Assembly (NCBI GenBank): GCA_934047225.1
Contig: OW203992.1
Span: 8,421,501 to 8,485,500, forward strand
DNA: 64,000 bases
Origin: Ypsolopha sequella
Lineage: Eukaryota; Arthropoda; Insecta; Lepidoptera; Ypsolophidae
Direction: 5' to 3'
The position numbers and the translations under genes are program-made. This document shows positions 34,923-47,600 of the stretch, piece by piece (the first letter of the stretch is position 1; each line of letters begins with the position of its first letter). Under the pieces are notes generated by a model, which saw only the letters and a list, made by a program, of their open reading frames with translations, did no database searches and had not been told where the DNA came from.

Positions 34923-35339
34923 TTAAACATGTCGGGTATCGCGGAATAAATTGTATGTAAGCGTAATCTGTCACATCTTTTAACTAAGAATATATTAAGT
35001 CTACAAAATAATTAAAGGGCCCTTGCACTCTGCGTAGAAATGTCCACTTTTATCTTTAAATAGCTATTTACATATTTCACGAAATGCTATTTTGGACATT
35101 AATAAAAAATACAAGCTGAAAATTTCATTATACAACTTCGAGAATAGGGCATATTCATGCTATGACAACAGATTGCAAGTAAATAAATTTCTCTACCTAC
35201 CGCAATTACTAATAATGACTTCCGAAATCGTTTTACATACAACACTTTCAGTCTTTCAATGTTACCGCGGTAACACATTCAGTCTCGCAGTATTCATTCA
35301 TATGCATCTTTCTACACACCCTTTACGTAACTCAACTAC

Positions 35340-35530
35340 AAAATAGATACTATCAGAAGGTCGACTCGACGAACGGAGCGAAAACAAACGCACACATGCA
35401 TAGACGCGTACGTATGATGATCTCGGCAGAATTTCGTATTGACATTCTACTGACTTCATCCGAGATCGTCGTACGTACGCCTCTATGTGTGTGTGCGCCT
35501 GTTTTCGCTAGTTATGCCACAGAATAAAAT
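35340..35530. mobile_element. Palindromic MITE, family G
   Basis: Arms GGAGCGAAAACAAACGCACAC..AGACGCGTACGTA and TACGTACGCCTCTATGTGTG..GTTTTCGCT, with ATGATGATCTCGGC / CGAGATCGTCGT inside. A second, inverted copy lies at 38625-38845. Confidence 0.75.
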
Positions 35531-35794
35531 ACTACGTACAGAAGAATCACCTTGCAAAAACATTGAAATAAATAGCTACTCTCGCTAAGCAGCAATAAAT
35601 TACAAACTAGCTCGCACCCGCCCTTCGGCAACTTTTTATAATTGCCTACAGTCATGTACCACACGTGCGTGCAAGCGAGAATGTATGGAATTACTACGCG
35701 CTAGAGTTCCTTTTACTGTGACGGTCTCAAGGTCATAAATCACTGTTCACTCGGTAGGGTTGTTTAAAACGTTGCACGCGTGAAAGAGGTATTT

Positions 35795-36072
35795 TACAAG
35801 GTGTTTATGCAGTCAAATTCATACCTACTGAATGCTTGGTAAATGATCAGTATCACGGATCGATAACAAGTTTTATTAATTTCACAAAATAATATGTTGA
35901 CCTACCTTCCATAGTAATTGACTCGGCGCTAGGCTTGCGTTTGTAGGGAACAGGGTTTTTTAAAATAAGGAAATAATTTTCGAATTTCCCAAAAAAGGAC
36001 ATCGGACCTTGATACCGACATCTTATCGTGTCTTCAGTATGAATTTGGCTGCATAAATTAATGTCACCATAT
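35795..36072. mobile_element. MITE family B, diverged
   Basis: Left TACAAGGTGTTTATGCAGTC, AAATTCATAC..TGATCAGTATCACGGATC; right TCAGTATGAATTTGGCTGC and GTCACCATATA. The arms are less well preserved than in the other copies. Confidence 0.6.
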
Positions 36073-36440
36073 ATTTTAGTTTGTAAAATTATTTATAAAT
36101 TAATGATGTAATATTTTGTTTTATTACTCATACATTACATACGATAATTGTATTGTATAAATAGACCTGACATGCATCTTGACCGAGAGTAAATTATATA
36201 TATTTTTTTTGAGCACCTAAAAAAAGTAGTATCAAGTATGGATGTAAGCTTTCTTTGACTATCCATAGCCAGAGCAGAACATGAAAAGTCGAGACGCGTA
36301 GGTACAAGTGAGAACGTGCACAGAGCTTGCGTAACACTCGACTGACTCTAGTGCCGACGACGGGCTGCGTCGCGGTAGGTATTTATCGCGGGTCACGTGG
36401 TCAAGTGAGACCCCCCTGGTTATGCGGAGTAAGCCTTCTG

Positions 36441-36920
36441 TAAGGCCCACTTGCAGCATGAAAATGTGAGCCTTCAGACTTAACTAAGTAATGGCAACTA
36501 ATGATCGAGAAAAAATCCTTAACCCTTGGGTTAACTAACCCAAGGGAAGAGTTAACTAACCCGACATTTCATTAGTCCTATTGCACCATGATAATATCGA
36601 AGCGGGTTAGTAAACCCAAGCTAAGCGATTGTTTGACATTTAGAATGATACCATAAAGTAATTAGTTGCAACCAATGAGGTATAGTATCTATATAATGTC
36701 ATTGGAAACATTACAATTTAAGTCAAACTGGTAACATTACTTCGCTAACCCGAGTTTAACTCGAGGTGAGCGTCGGGTTAAATTCTGATGACTTTTTCTT
36801 AGTTTAACCCTAGTTTAACCCGAGATTTTGATTGGTGCAAGAGAGCTTTTTCTTAACCCTCTATTTTTTTACTTAACCAGAGTTAAAGTCGAGTTAAGAA
36901 CATGCTGCAAGTGGGCCTAA
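36441..36920. mobile_element. 480-bp MITE, possible PIF/Harbinger type
   Basis: TAA-GGCCCACTTGCAGCATG at the left and CATGCTGCAAGTGGGCC-TAA at the right give a 17-bp perfect inverted repeat with a 3-bp TAA on each side, as in PIF/Harbinger elements. The interior is full of GGGTTAA/TTAACCC variants (TTAACCCTTGGGTTAACT, TTAACCCGAG), giving many small hairpins. No transposase. Confidence 0.7.
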
Positions 36921-37808
36921 GTGTTTATTTTGTGACTCAACTGAATATTAAATAAAATTATCTGAAATACTGTAGGTACACGTATATTTTCTCAATACAG
37001 TTAGTATTCTTAGGCGCTTTCTATTTAATCATCTCGATATCGAGATTTTTTATCTCGAATTCAATATTGGAAAATAAACCCTATGTACAGGTACATAATT
37101 ATCGTTACACAGGACATACCCCATGAAACCATATTGTTATGGTACCATCATTTTCTGATTTCAAAATATGTAGAGGTCTCATACGTTTCCTAATTATTTA
37201 TCTACTCTCTTACTACAATATAGTTGGACATTGGGACACTCGTGGAGCCTATTATAAAACGAAGCGAAGATTGAATTTCTGGCGATACTTTAAATAACTA
37301 TACAACCTGCAAAGTTATTTAAAAATTAAGAAACGCTTGTTTAGATCTGTGAACATTATGCTTAAGTTCAAATTAAAGATTAATTATGATTTGTACTGTA
37401 TGTTTTTCATACTTATAACATGAGTTTATTATAATATATTAATTACTTTTAATTATATTTCTATTTAAGAGTAGAACATCGCAAATTTAGGCCTTTTATT
37501 GTCATTATAGTTAATAGATGTGCAAAAATACAAACTAATGTTGTTCATATAATTACAATACTAGCGAGACTGTATGTACTAACGTAATCACTACGAACAA
37601 TCTTGGTGCAAACCTACTTATCATTATGGTGATGAACAATCTACACAATATATATTGTCAAATACGCAACTAAAACGTAACTCTACCATTGCACCATTAT
37701 TATCACAAAACCATCGTATATTTTTTGTCCAAATAAGGTAGTGTATTTTTGTTGTTTTATCTTACAAGGCCGTTTGAATATTTAGTGTAAGAACGTTACG
37801 TTCAAGCC
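36921..37808. other. Intergenic, nothing seen
   Basis: AT-rich DNA with no ORF, hairpin or family member that I can support. Confidence 0.35.
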
Positions 37809-38355
37809 ACTGTAACATATAACTAGACAATATGTTAGGTTTAGGTAAGGTTAGGTCTTATAGGTAGGTTAAAGGACTATTTGTTCGTGTTTAGTTGGCA
37901 ATCGATAACCTTTATGGATCGACATACGTCGTATTGACTGATCTATTTCGTGTTTTCCAAAAATAAATACAGATGTACACATTAAGGAAGGGGAGCTCTG
38001 AATTTCGTAGGGCACTCGCTTATCGTGCCGGAGGTATTTTACTTCTCGAGGACTCCAGGAGGAATCTTATGGAGAGTCAACTTCTTCTCAGCAGGACTCT
38101 AGAAGAAATATTTATGGAGAGTTACCTTCACATCGATGGGACTCTCTAAGGACTCTTGCTCGTGTTTCGTTTGAAAGATCTTTTATACTGGATCTGCATT
38201 TATTTTTGGAAAACACGAAATAATTCAGTCAATACGACGTATGTCGATCCATAAAGGTTATCGATTGCCAACTTAACACGAACAAATAGTCCTTTAACCT
38301 ACCTATAAGACAACCTTACCTAAACCTAACATATTGCCTAGCTATATGTTACAGT
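37809..38355. mobile_element. About 545-bp element with ~150-bp inverted ends
   Basis: ACTGTAACATATAACTAG at the left pairs with CTAGCTATATGTTACAGT at the right. The arms run through ATATGTTAGGTTTAGGTAAGG, ATCGATAACCTTTATGG and CGTGTTTTCCAAAAATAAAT. The inner 230 bp are unpaired and include TCTCGAGGACTCC-type repeats (AGGACTC, GGACTCT). No coding capacity seen. Confidence 0.8.
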
Positions 38356-38624
38356 ACAACACTTGTCAGCTATCTTTGCGGGTGGGAACACAACACAAGA
38401 CGCCACATACTCAGATAACTGATGTAATAGAGTTCAACTTAACCTCGGTCAAAAAAAGTTTAGTTATTTTTAGCAGCGAATACTGCAGTCTGAAGTATGG
38501 CAGTATGAAAAATTTCTTAATGCAGTTGCAAATTTAAGGTGCGTCAACGAGCAAAATTCACACCCGCAATGACCCGCATAGAGGGTGTAAGCGGGGTACG
38601 AAGGCAGTTCCACGTGTCAAGCGT

Positions 38625-38845
38625 TATGCCACAAAATAACCACTTACAGAAGGTTCACTCCGCATAATTAGCGAAAACAGGCGCACGCACACATAGACGC
38701 GTACGTACGACGATCTCGGTCGAAGTCGGCCGATTGCCAATACAAAATTTTGCCGAGATCATCATACGTACGCGTCTATGTAAGTGTGCGTATGTTTTCG
38801 CTCGTTGTATGGAGTCGGCCTTCTGGTAGTATCTATTTTGTGGTT
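38625..38845. mobile_element. Palindromic MITE, family G
   Basis: Inverted relative to 35340-35530: its right flank GGCCTTCTGGTAGTATCTATTTT matches the reverse complement of the other copy's left flank. Shared core AGACGCGTACGTACGACGATC. Confidence 0.75.
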
Positions 38846-39576
38846 ACACAGACTAAACTATTATAAACGTGGTAACAGGAGCAGGGGCAGCACGAAAATT
38901 CGAACTATAGTAGTAGCGAAACTAACTTCTTTTTTCTTTGGGCAGACTACTTTACTGTGGCAACCGTATAGACTAAAAATTGGTTGATTACGGCGAATGT
39001 GAAAAACATAGAAGTCGCATTTCGAACAAAGTGTCATTACAAAATGGCACCAGAAATTGAAAAGGGCAAAAGGCTCATGATTGGTTCGTACTGTTGTTAT
39101 GCGACAGTGGGCCAGCCGTGATTGGCTGACTCATGGACACAGTGAATGCTATTGGAGCATTCGATTTGAAGAATAAACAGACCCAGGTTTCATTATATTT
39201 AGGGGGGGGGGGGCTAGTTAAATTGTCACTGCTGCTAACATACATAAGACACCGTGCTTAGAAATAGCGACAGAATTTGCAATACCATCGACTCAATCAC
39301 TCATTTATCAATACTACTTCAATTCCTCATCAATTACTTCCAACGCCTTCGTAAAATAAAACAACTTATGCTGCGAATGCGTCACTCTGCTACGTAATAA
39401 TGGCACTACATTTATTTTCACTTGAAGACAAAATTAGAGAAAGAAAAATGGGAGAAAAATTGTACTTTTGCATGAATTGCCCACAAAATAGGCACCCTAA
39501 ACAATAAAATTATCTTACAAATTATCAATATATCCATAAGTTGATGATAGACTTGCGCAAAGTAACGCCCATTTCA

Positions 39577-39721
39577 ATTATAGTGCGTATAATATAGCTT
39601 GAGCCCTGTGACAGCAGGACAGCGCTACACAATTTGTATTTCTAACTCTCTTTCTCATGCTGAAATATGTATAGCGCTGACAGCTGTCACAGGGCTCAAG
39701 CTATATTGTGCGCACTATAAT
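39577..39721. mobile_element. Palindromic MITE, about 145 bp
   Basis: ATTATAGTGCGTATAATATAGC and CTTGAGCCCTGTGACAG pair with CTGTCACAGGGCTCAAGC and GCGCACTATAA. No second copy in the window. A 101-codon open frame through it is incidental. Confidence 0.75.
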
Positions 39722-41275
39722 GGGGATCCACAGGCAAAGCTAATTACAGATGGCGCTAGCATAGTTCCGGCCAATAAATATCGGATATGGGTACGGGCAT
39801 CAGATCACAATAAACTACTATTTTCCACTATAAACACCCACGATTCGGTCATGACCCTCAACAAACGTCAAAAATCGTGGGAAAAAAATGGCTGTCAAAC
39901 CTGATGGTGCAGCTAACTTCAGGCCACTATAAATCATTACACATAAATTAACACCATTATTAAAGTAACCTGGTACGGCACACAAAGGCATAATTCCAAG
40001 AAATTAATCGAAAATCACAAAAAACTACGCAAAAACCAAAACAATGTACTGAAATGACCGATCTTCATGCCGGATCAAAGATGCGCCATCTACAGGGATA
40101 ATTTGGCAGCTTCGATTTATGACATTCAGCCAAACCAATCTTGAAAAAAAAAAACTAAATGGACAAGACTTTCAGGAAAATTTACTTTACTATTATATTC
40201 GGATCTAAAAGTATATTGAAGAAGGACGTGAAATTAGCTGCACTCTGAGCAGTATCCCTCTGCCCCCGCCCTCACTCCTCATCCTCGTTGAAGCTCCGAG
40301 GAGCGCAACTGCGACGTTATCTGTAACTAACTTCAGGCAAGCCTTCTATATTGGTCCGACAACAGGAACTAACCCCGAAGAGGTGAAATGACACTTGGTT
40401 TGTTCGAAATAAATTTCGCCAACTTTTGTCGCGCTTTAACGCGCTCCGATTGGCTAAGCCAACACCACGCGGTGATAGAATTAGAGAACACCACGCGGTG
40501 ATAGAAATAGAGAATTCCCTGTAAGCGGGAGTGAGATGCATATAGTAAGTCTATGCAAAAACACTAATTAGCTGGCGGAATCAGACGAGCCGGGCCGGCG
40601 GTGATCGATGGACTGTATACACAGTCCTGCTTTTTGTATCCTTTTTATTTTGTCTCCTAGTGTTGGTATTCAAGTGTTTGTATTAGGAACGTTAATTTGT
40701 GATGGATGATGAACGACAAATGAAACATTCGCAGCAAAATGTAGCGAGTTAATCTAGCAATTTCGATGATATCTGAGACATTCTGAGATAACATTATCTC
40801 TAAAAAATGAGACTCAATTTTAAGCCCTAAAACCAATATTTACAAACACAAAGCCAGAGAAAAATCTGGCCGCTTTTCAATTATTTACTATTGCACTTAA
40901 ATGTAGTAATGAAATAACAAAGATATTACAAGAACACAGATAAGTTGATACACATAATATATTTACATAAAATAAAATTGTAAGAAGGGCTTTGTATACA
41001 AGGGGAAAAAATGTAGCGCGGGCTTGTATGGTCCATAACAAAAAAAAAAACATTTTAAAAATATCAAACATCTTTGTCTATCTAGCGCTTCACCTAAAAA
41101 CTACGAAACAGGTTTTGATGGAGTTCATTTGTTTTGTAGCTTAATGTCATGCCAGTAATTAAGGATAGATAGTGTTTGGAAAATCTTCAAAAAAAGTTAC
41201 ACATTGGTAAACTTTTCCTTTTCTTACTAGGCGCCGCCACATGTACCTACACATCACGATACCTTTTACAATGTG
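39722..41275. other. Intergenic, no firm feature
   Basis: A small direct duplication AACACCACGCGGTGATAGAA lies at about 40465-40508. Open frames at 40317-40541 and 40877-41071 (-) have no recognisable domain. Confidence 0.4.
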
Positions 41276-41279
41276 TTAA

Positions 41280-41679
41280 GGGTCGGTGTTCCGAGATTCG
41301 GGGTTCGGGGTTATGGCTTTTTAAGACGGTAAAAATTCAAATTTCTGAACAAAATAAATACCACTTGTTACCTTACAAGATGAAGTGCAGGTTCATTAAA
41401 AAAATCACGGCAATAATGTATAGTAACTTCAGAAAAAAACAGGAATTTCAAGAAAATCTCTTGAATAGCATTGCAGCGCTACGGGTGTAACCTGAACTTG
41501 ACATCCTGTGTTTTTTTTCTGAAGTTACTATACATTAGTGCCAAGATTTTTTTTAACGAACCTGTACTTCATCTTGTAAGGTAACAAGTGGTATATATTT
41601 TGTTCAGAAATTAATATTTTACTATCTTAAAAAGCCATAACCCCGAACCCTGTTTTGCCCAATCTCGGAACTCCGACTC
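41280..41679. mobile_element. 400-bp TTAA-bounded MITE, family H, copy 1
   Basis: TTAA (41276-41279), GGGTCGGTGTTCCGAGAT at the left, ATCTCGGAACTCCGACTC at the right, TTAA (41680-41683). The arms pair along nearly the whole element (AAGATGAAGTGCAGG, TATAGTAACTTCAG). An exactly equal-length, inverted copy lies at 46886-47285. The open frame through it is incidental. Confidence 0.85.
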
Positions 41680-41683
41680 TTAA

Positions 41684-44148
41684 TTAGTTCATAGGATAAC
41701 TAACTATAGACCGGTCGGATAAGTCAGTAAATATTCGCCCGCGAAGCTACAGGGGCGCGGGGGCGGGCTTATGTTGGATTGAGAGTGTGTGAGATATAAC
41801 CCGCGCAATTAAAGAAAGGAATCTAAAATGACGCTCATAATCATCCCCTCCTCTCACTCGCACATATATCTGTCTTCAGTCGCACACTTGCGTATTGCAT
41901 GCAAAATAAGTAGTTAAGCTCAAACTTACTCTATAAAAAATAATACTAAAAAAACAAATTTTTATGCTGACTCTATCACAATTCAATGCAGACACAAGTA
42001 CATGCCACCATTTTCAATTTCTTTTTTTAATTGCACGGGTTATACACTCTCATAAGCCTGCCGCCTGCTCTCCACGATTCCTATTGTCACCATCCCCCGC
42101 GCCCCTATGACGCAGGCGTTGAGTGACTTATCTGGTTTGCCTATAGATGGCGCTATACACCGAGTCACTTATAAGGAGGTCCATACAAACGAAGTCGCGG
42201 CAAAAAGCAAGCATATTAATAAATTAATAAAATATTTCAGACACAATATCGATAACAAACACGAATATTTTAAGTACACCATAGAGCAGAATTTTACAAT
42301 GTGAAAATTGAAGGGCTTTCATACTGAACAGTTCTTCCAGAAATACAAAGTCTACGAAAACGAAAAAAGGGGGCAAACAAGTTTTAATTTGAACTTAGTT
42401 TATAAATGATTTCATTGTAATCAGCTTTCCATTTACACCCGGTAGAATGCAGGGTATTTAGGTATTGTAAAGGAATACATAAATAAATGCGATAGGTTTA
42501 TGAGTAATTGTGTATCATTTAAATAAGTGACACAAGTTAAGAGACAATTTCACACACATAAAACAGCTACTTGGAAATGGTAGTAAAAGTACCTATATCG
42601 CCAATAATCAAGTCAAGAATATAGTAAAGCTGAATTCACATCGGGCCAGATAATTCGCGCGGAGCTATGTGGCGGATGTTGTTTCGCATTAGGTCGAGCG
42701 AATAAACTCGCGACTCGTTGCGAAGCTACGCAGCGCAAAGTGAAATAGCGTTCTAAAAAACGTTATTGTTACGTTATTTTTGCTGAGCACTCACGAAATA
42801 AAGTTATATATTGTTATTAATAACGCTCACATCTCGTTTTGATACATCATTACGTTATTATTATGATACGAACACTCAAAACGCTTCATAACTCTTCATA
42901 CTGGTATTATTTTATAACGTATTATTAAATTCTGCTACGCATGCAGACTGTGAATTACATACGGTGTAAAGTTCAGGGCAGAAAGGAAATGTTAGCTATC
43001 AAAGCTAAGAACCTCCGAGAATGCGTACTCAGATAGTAACGAAAAACGTATGTTTGTCTCTTTCTAATTACAAGGTATCCTTGTTGATCCGGAAGAGACA
43101 AATATTATGCTGTGATTCTCCAGGCTTACGAAAATATGATTATGATTATTTAAATCTAAGTAAAATTAATAGACACTCGCGCCGTTTGACTTCTAAAATT
43201 AGGCCAATAGAATTTAGTTTATTGTATACTCAAAAGAACCGCACTGTGCTATGCTGCGCAACATGCAGTGGATGCGATTTAAATAGGCGCTATAAATGTA
43301 ACATTTACTACCACGAGAGCTCCACGCGGACTTTTCGCATAGAAGTGAATTCAGCCTTGATGGGCCCCACAGACGTTCAATTTTATTACATAATATCACG
43401 TATTGAGCAGTATTATTGAACGTTAGTGGCTCATATTGCACAATAAGTATTGCCAATAATATTGAAACAGCAGTCACAATTTCTAGTGACCGAAGCAATC
43501 AAAAATAGGTTTTGTACCAAACTATCTGAAATTAAAAGATGGATGCGTATTTAACTTTTATGGCATACTGCCGTCCCAGCTTAGTTTGATGGCGGTCTCG
43601 ATGCGTGTACATTTTCTTCATATAGTCATCTCGTTACATCTAACATTAATAGTTAACAATTAAGGCCTAATGACTGACTTCCATTTTACTGGCAACCGTC
43701 ATCGTAACAACATATCTAATGTACGGCTTCGAGCTGATTTGTAATTTGTCTATTCATGACTCCTTCAATTCTACAAAGATGAAAATAGGCAGACCGTTTC
43801 CAAAGGAATTATATAACAAACATGGCAAGTTGATTTGACAAGTTCAGCCGCCTTAATGATTCCTTGCTCGTAGCCGTTCCGTTTTCATCACAAAATTAAA
43901 TCTTAACCTATTTAATATCTGTACAAAACATCATTGAAGTTAACGAAATTGCAACAAAGAGCTTCGAGGACTGGTGCACAATTCCAGCTATTTCAATGGA
44001 CTTTTCATTTTTAAATGGAAGGCATATTATGCCGGTTACTTACCTGAGTATTCAATGAACTGACATTAAATACTTTTGCTTCTTTCTTTTCAGCATGTTC
44101 ACTAGTGCCAATGCATTCCTCTCTATCTGAGTTTGTTGCCTGGATAAT
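41684..44148. other. Intergenic, downstream of TMEM18
   Basis: No gene recognised. The 132-codon frame at 43021-43419 (+) has no domain that I know and AT-rich composition. 41700-42110 contains GC-rich patches (GAAGCTACAGGGGCGCGGGG and CCCCCGCGCCCC about 350 bp apart, inverted) and may be another hairpin-ended element. Confidence 0.4.
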
Positions 44149-44310
44149 TGTGTCGATTTAGTGTAGCACGACTTAACTTATTTGACAGGACTAAACTTAA
44201 TTTAAGCGTTCTATCCTTGTATTTTCGATAAAGAAAGAAAAAGACAGGACGCTTAAAATAATGTAAGTCCTATCAAAAACGTTAAGTCGTGTTACACCGA
44301 ATCGACACCA
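44149..44310. mobile_element. Foldback MITE, family E
   Basis: TGTGTCGATTTAGTGTAGCACG against CGTGTTACACCGAATCGACACC. It lies about 185 bp beyond the TMEM18 stop codon on its 3' side. Confidence 0.85.
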
Positions 44311-44494
44311 TTGCCAGACAAGTTTCTGTCTCATAATAAAATAATATACAAACTCTTTCTTGCAATTTCGTTGGCAATCGCTATCAACCAATCCTTAACC
44401 AAATCCTATACAGTGATGCTAGCTAAAATACGCCTATACATATATCAGTAATTTACATACATACAACAATAATTGACTGATTCATACATCACAT

Positions 44495-44611
44495 TTAGTC
44501 GGCCTTGATGTGCTGCTGTTCTCTTGTCATGTTCAGCTCTTTCAGACGTTGTCGAAGCTGTGCCTTCTTCAGATTGGTCATTATTTGCGTTGATTGGTAC
44601 AGCCAGGAGCC
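44495..44611 (-). CDS. Tmem18: TMEM18 exon 4
   Basis: 117 nt after the acceptor [30 protein letters not shown] to REQQHIKAD and TAA at 44495-44497. It aligns with the WVWKTLNVMTDLKNAQ region of vertebrate TMEM18. The longer open frame that overlaps here is in another register and is not real. Confidence 0.92.
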   Translation of the reverse strand, partial: GSWLYQSTQIMTNLKKAQLRQRLKELNMTREQQHIKAD

Positions 44612-47600
44612 CTGCAATTAAGTAGAGATATGTTTTATTATTTTTTGGAATCCAAATGTCCATTTGCGGGGTTCGAAGCGGGAAGTCCTCAAGTCAGATT
44701 GTAATATATTGTCACGACATGAATCCCCGAAGGGGTGGCAGAGGTGATCCCGAGTGTGAACTATGAAATGCAAGTCAGTCCACACTCATACTCCCACGTT
44801 TTACCGACGATTATTACATCCCAACGTTGGGTTGTGTGCCTTTTCGCCGTTCTTCGAGAACCAATACACGCTTTTTAGAGCATGCTGGTTTTCCTCGAAA
44901 TGATTTCCTGCACTGTTCAACATGTGGTAAGTATTAAGTAATACCAATACTATGCGCATAAATTCCGGAAGACTCATTGGTGCATGCCCGACCGGGGTCA
45001 GAACCTGGGTCTCAAGATTGCGACGCCAGCGTTCTACCGCCGCTTTCAGGTCAGATTAGTTAAGAGCGGTTTCGCAGCCGGATTGTGAAAAACCCGTCTT
45101 TTTCTAATTAATCGAAACAGAACACTTAAATTCAAAATTCATTCAATAAAATCTTACTACCTATGTTTTGTGTATGCTGCCATCGCAAAGTATCCACTGG
45201 TTTCTGTAAATTATAATGTCAAAAACTTTGAATTTAAACAAATTTTAAATTCTAATTTACAGAAACCAACGGAAACTTTGCGATGGCAACATACACAATA
45301 CATAGGTAATAAAGTTTTGTTGAATAAATATTGAGTGAATTTTGAATTTAAATGTTCTATTTCGATTAATTAGAAAAATGCGGATTTTTTCACAATCCGG
45401 TTGCGAAACCGCTCTTAAGTGTCGTATGTGTGCGAGAGAGAATGCGCCGTCCTGCTTTCGCATTTTACTGCTCATAAAGTAACGTTTAAAAAATATTCAA
45501 TCATAAAATATATATAAAAGAAACTTGTGTGCTGGCGTATCATTAACGAAACTAATTTCTCAAGATAAGATTTATAGGTAGCTGAATTTAATTGTAATAT
45601 CAGAAATATTTTCTTCGTAACAATGTAGAATTTATTTCTATAAGATGATAAACAGCAAGAGTCTGCGACTATTTTGTAAGCCAGCAGTTAAAAATGTATA
45701 TTTAATTGTAAGGTAAATTTCAACTAAACAAATATTTTAACTATATTATCGCTGACTATTGCTTTTTATCATCTTATTCTTCTTCTTTCTCTAGCCCTCT
45801 TCCCAGTTCAGCTGGGGTCGGGCCTCGTATGTCGGCGCCAGGATATTCTATCCCGGGTTGTTATTGTGGGCAGGTTCTGGTCTTTAATTTCCCTCTCGGT
45901 ATTGGACCACCAGGTTGATGGTGGTCGTCCTCTCCCTCTTGGTTTATTTGGAATGTTAATAGCTTTCTTTACGACGTAATTTTCCTCTCACCTCATCACA
46001 ATAGGTGCAACCTTAAAAGAGCCTCTCACATATTCGTTTCGCACTTTATCTAGACGCGTGACACCGCCAGCCCAGCGCAGCATTTTCATTTCAGCTACGT
46101 GCAGTTGTTGTTCATGGGTTCTCTTTGTAGTCCAGCATTCTGAACTATACATAAGTACGGGTCTAATTAAAGTCGTGTATATATTTTTATCATCTTATTA
46201 TAGAAATAAATTCTATGATATGATAATGAATATGTCAAAAGTACCCGAAATAGATGATTATATTATGTTTTTATTGCGAAATCCATCGCTTTGAATACTC
46301 TAATTATTAATAGAGTGCATTACAGACTTGAAATCAATCGGAAACAAATTTAAAAGCACAAATAATTTGAAAAAATTCCTCGGGCCAGGATTTAAACCTC
46401 CTACATGACAGTCGCGCTACCGACTCCGCTACCGGGGTACGTATCTGGCTGTGTTAATCAGTATGCAGTTATTGATATAAGTGCAAATTGAATAGCGCCA
46501 ATATGTGGGTTAGGTTGATTAGCGCCATCGACTTCGTTGAAATCTGATTTTACGTGAAATGCATAAATGTCAAGACATATCCAAAGCGATCAAAGTACAA
46601 CCTTTTCAATAGTATGTAATTTAATATAATAAATTAATAGTATGTATTTTAATTTGATTAGTGTATTGTTACTGAGTAGAGATAAATGTTAATTAATTGA
46701 ATTTTTATTAATAATTTTCGACTAACGTAATTTAATTTGTGATCTATTTGGACTATATTTATTTTAAATTTTATTTATTTTATTATACTTGTTGTATTAT
46801 GCTTAAGTGACGTGTAATAATAATTATGAAAGTCTTACCAGCTCCTTTTTATACTTTTATAGTCATCTTATGGATGACTACTTAAGAGTCGGAGTTCCGA
46901 GATTGGGCAAAACAGGGTTCGGGGTTATGGCTTTTTAAGATAGTAAAATATTAATTTCTGAACAAAATAATTACCACTTGTTAACTTACAAGATGAAGTA
47001 CAGGTTCATTAAAAAAAATCTTGGCACTAATGTATAGTAACTTCAGAAAAAAAAAAGGATGTCAAGTTCAGGTTATACCCGTAGCGCTGCAATGCTATTC
47101 AAGAGATTTTCTTGAAATTCCTGTTTTTTTTCTGAAGTTACTATACATTATTGCCGTGATTTTTTTTAATGAACCTGCACTTCATCTTGTAAGGTAACAA
47201 GTGGTATTTATTTTGTTCAGAAATTTGAATTTTTACCGTCTTAAATAGCCATAACCCCGAACCCCGGATCTCGGAACACCGACCCTTAACTAAAATTAAG
47301 TCTCTGTATCAGGATTATTACATTTTCTTTTGAAGTATTAATCGGCCATGTCAATGGCAATAACTACAATCAACTACAAAACAACAACTAATAAAACATT
47401 AGAACCCTTTGCGACTGTACATTGAAGAAAATTTATAAAAATATAAAGGGGGTGACTAAAGAAGAGTAGTAGAACACAAATCAGTGATTTTTAGAAATCT
47501 TTTCTGCCTGTCTGTTCATTTGTTCACGCACATTTCCAAAACCACAGAACGGATTTGGATGCGGTTTTCTTTATTATGCTCGTAGTGATCCTGGTCAACA

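Noticed and set aside
43021..43419. 132-codon + strand open frame as a gene
   Set aside because: No recognisable domain, AT-driven composition, no splice or promoter support. Kept only as part of an intergenic note.
44445..44663. 72-codon minus-strand frame over TMEM18 exon 4
   Set aside because: It is in the wrong register. The frame that starts at the acceptor at 44611 gives the TMEM18 C-terminus and ends at 44495.
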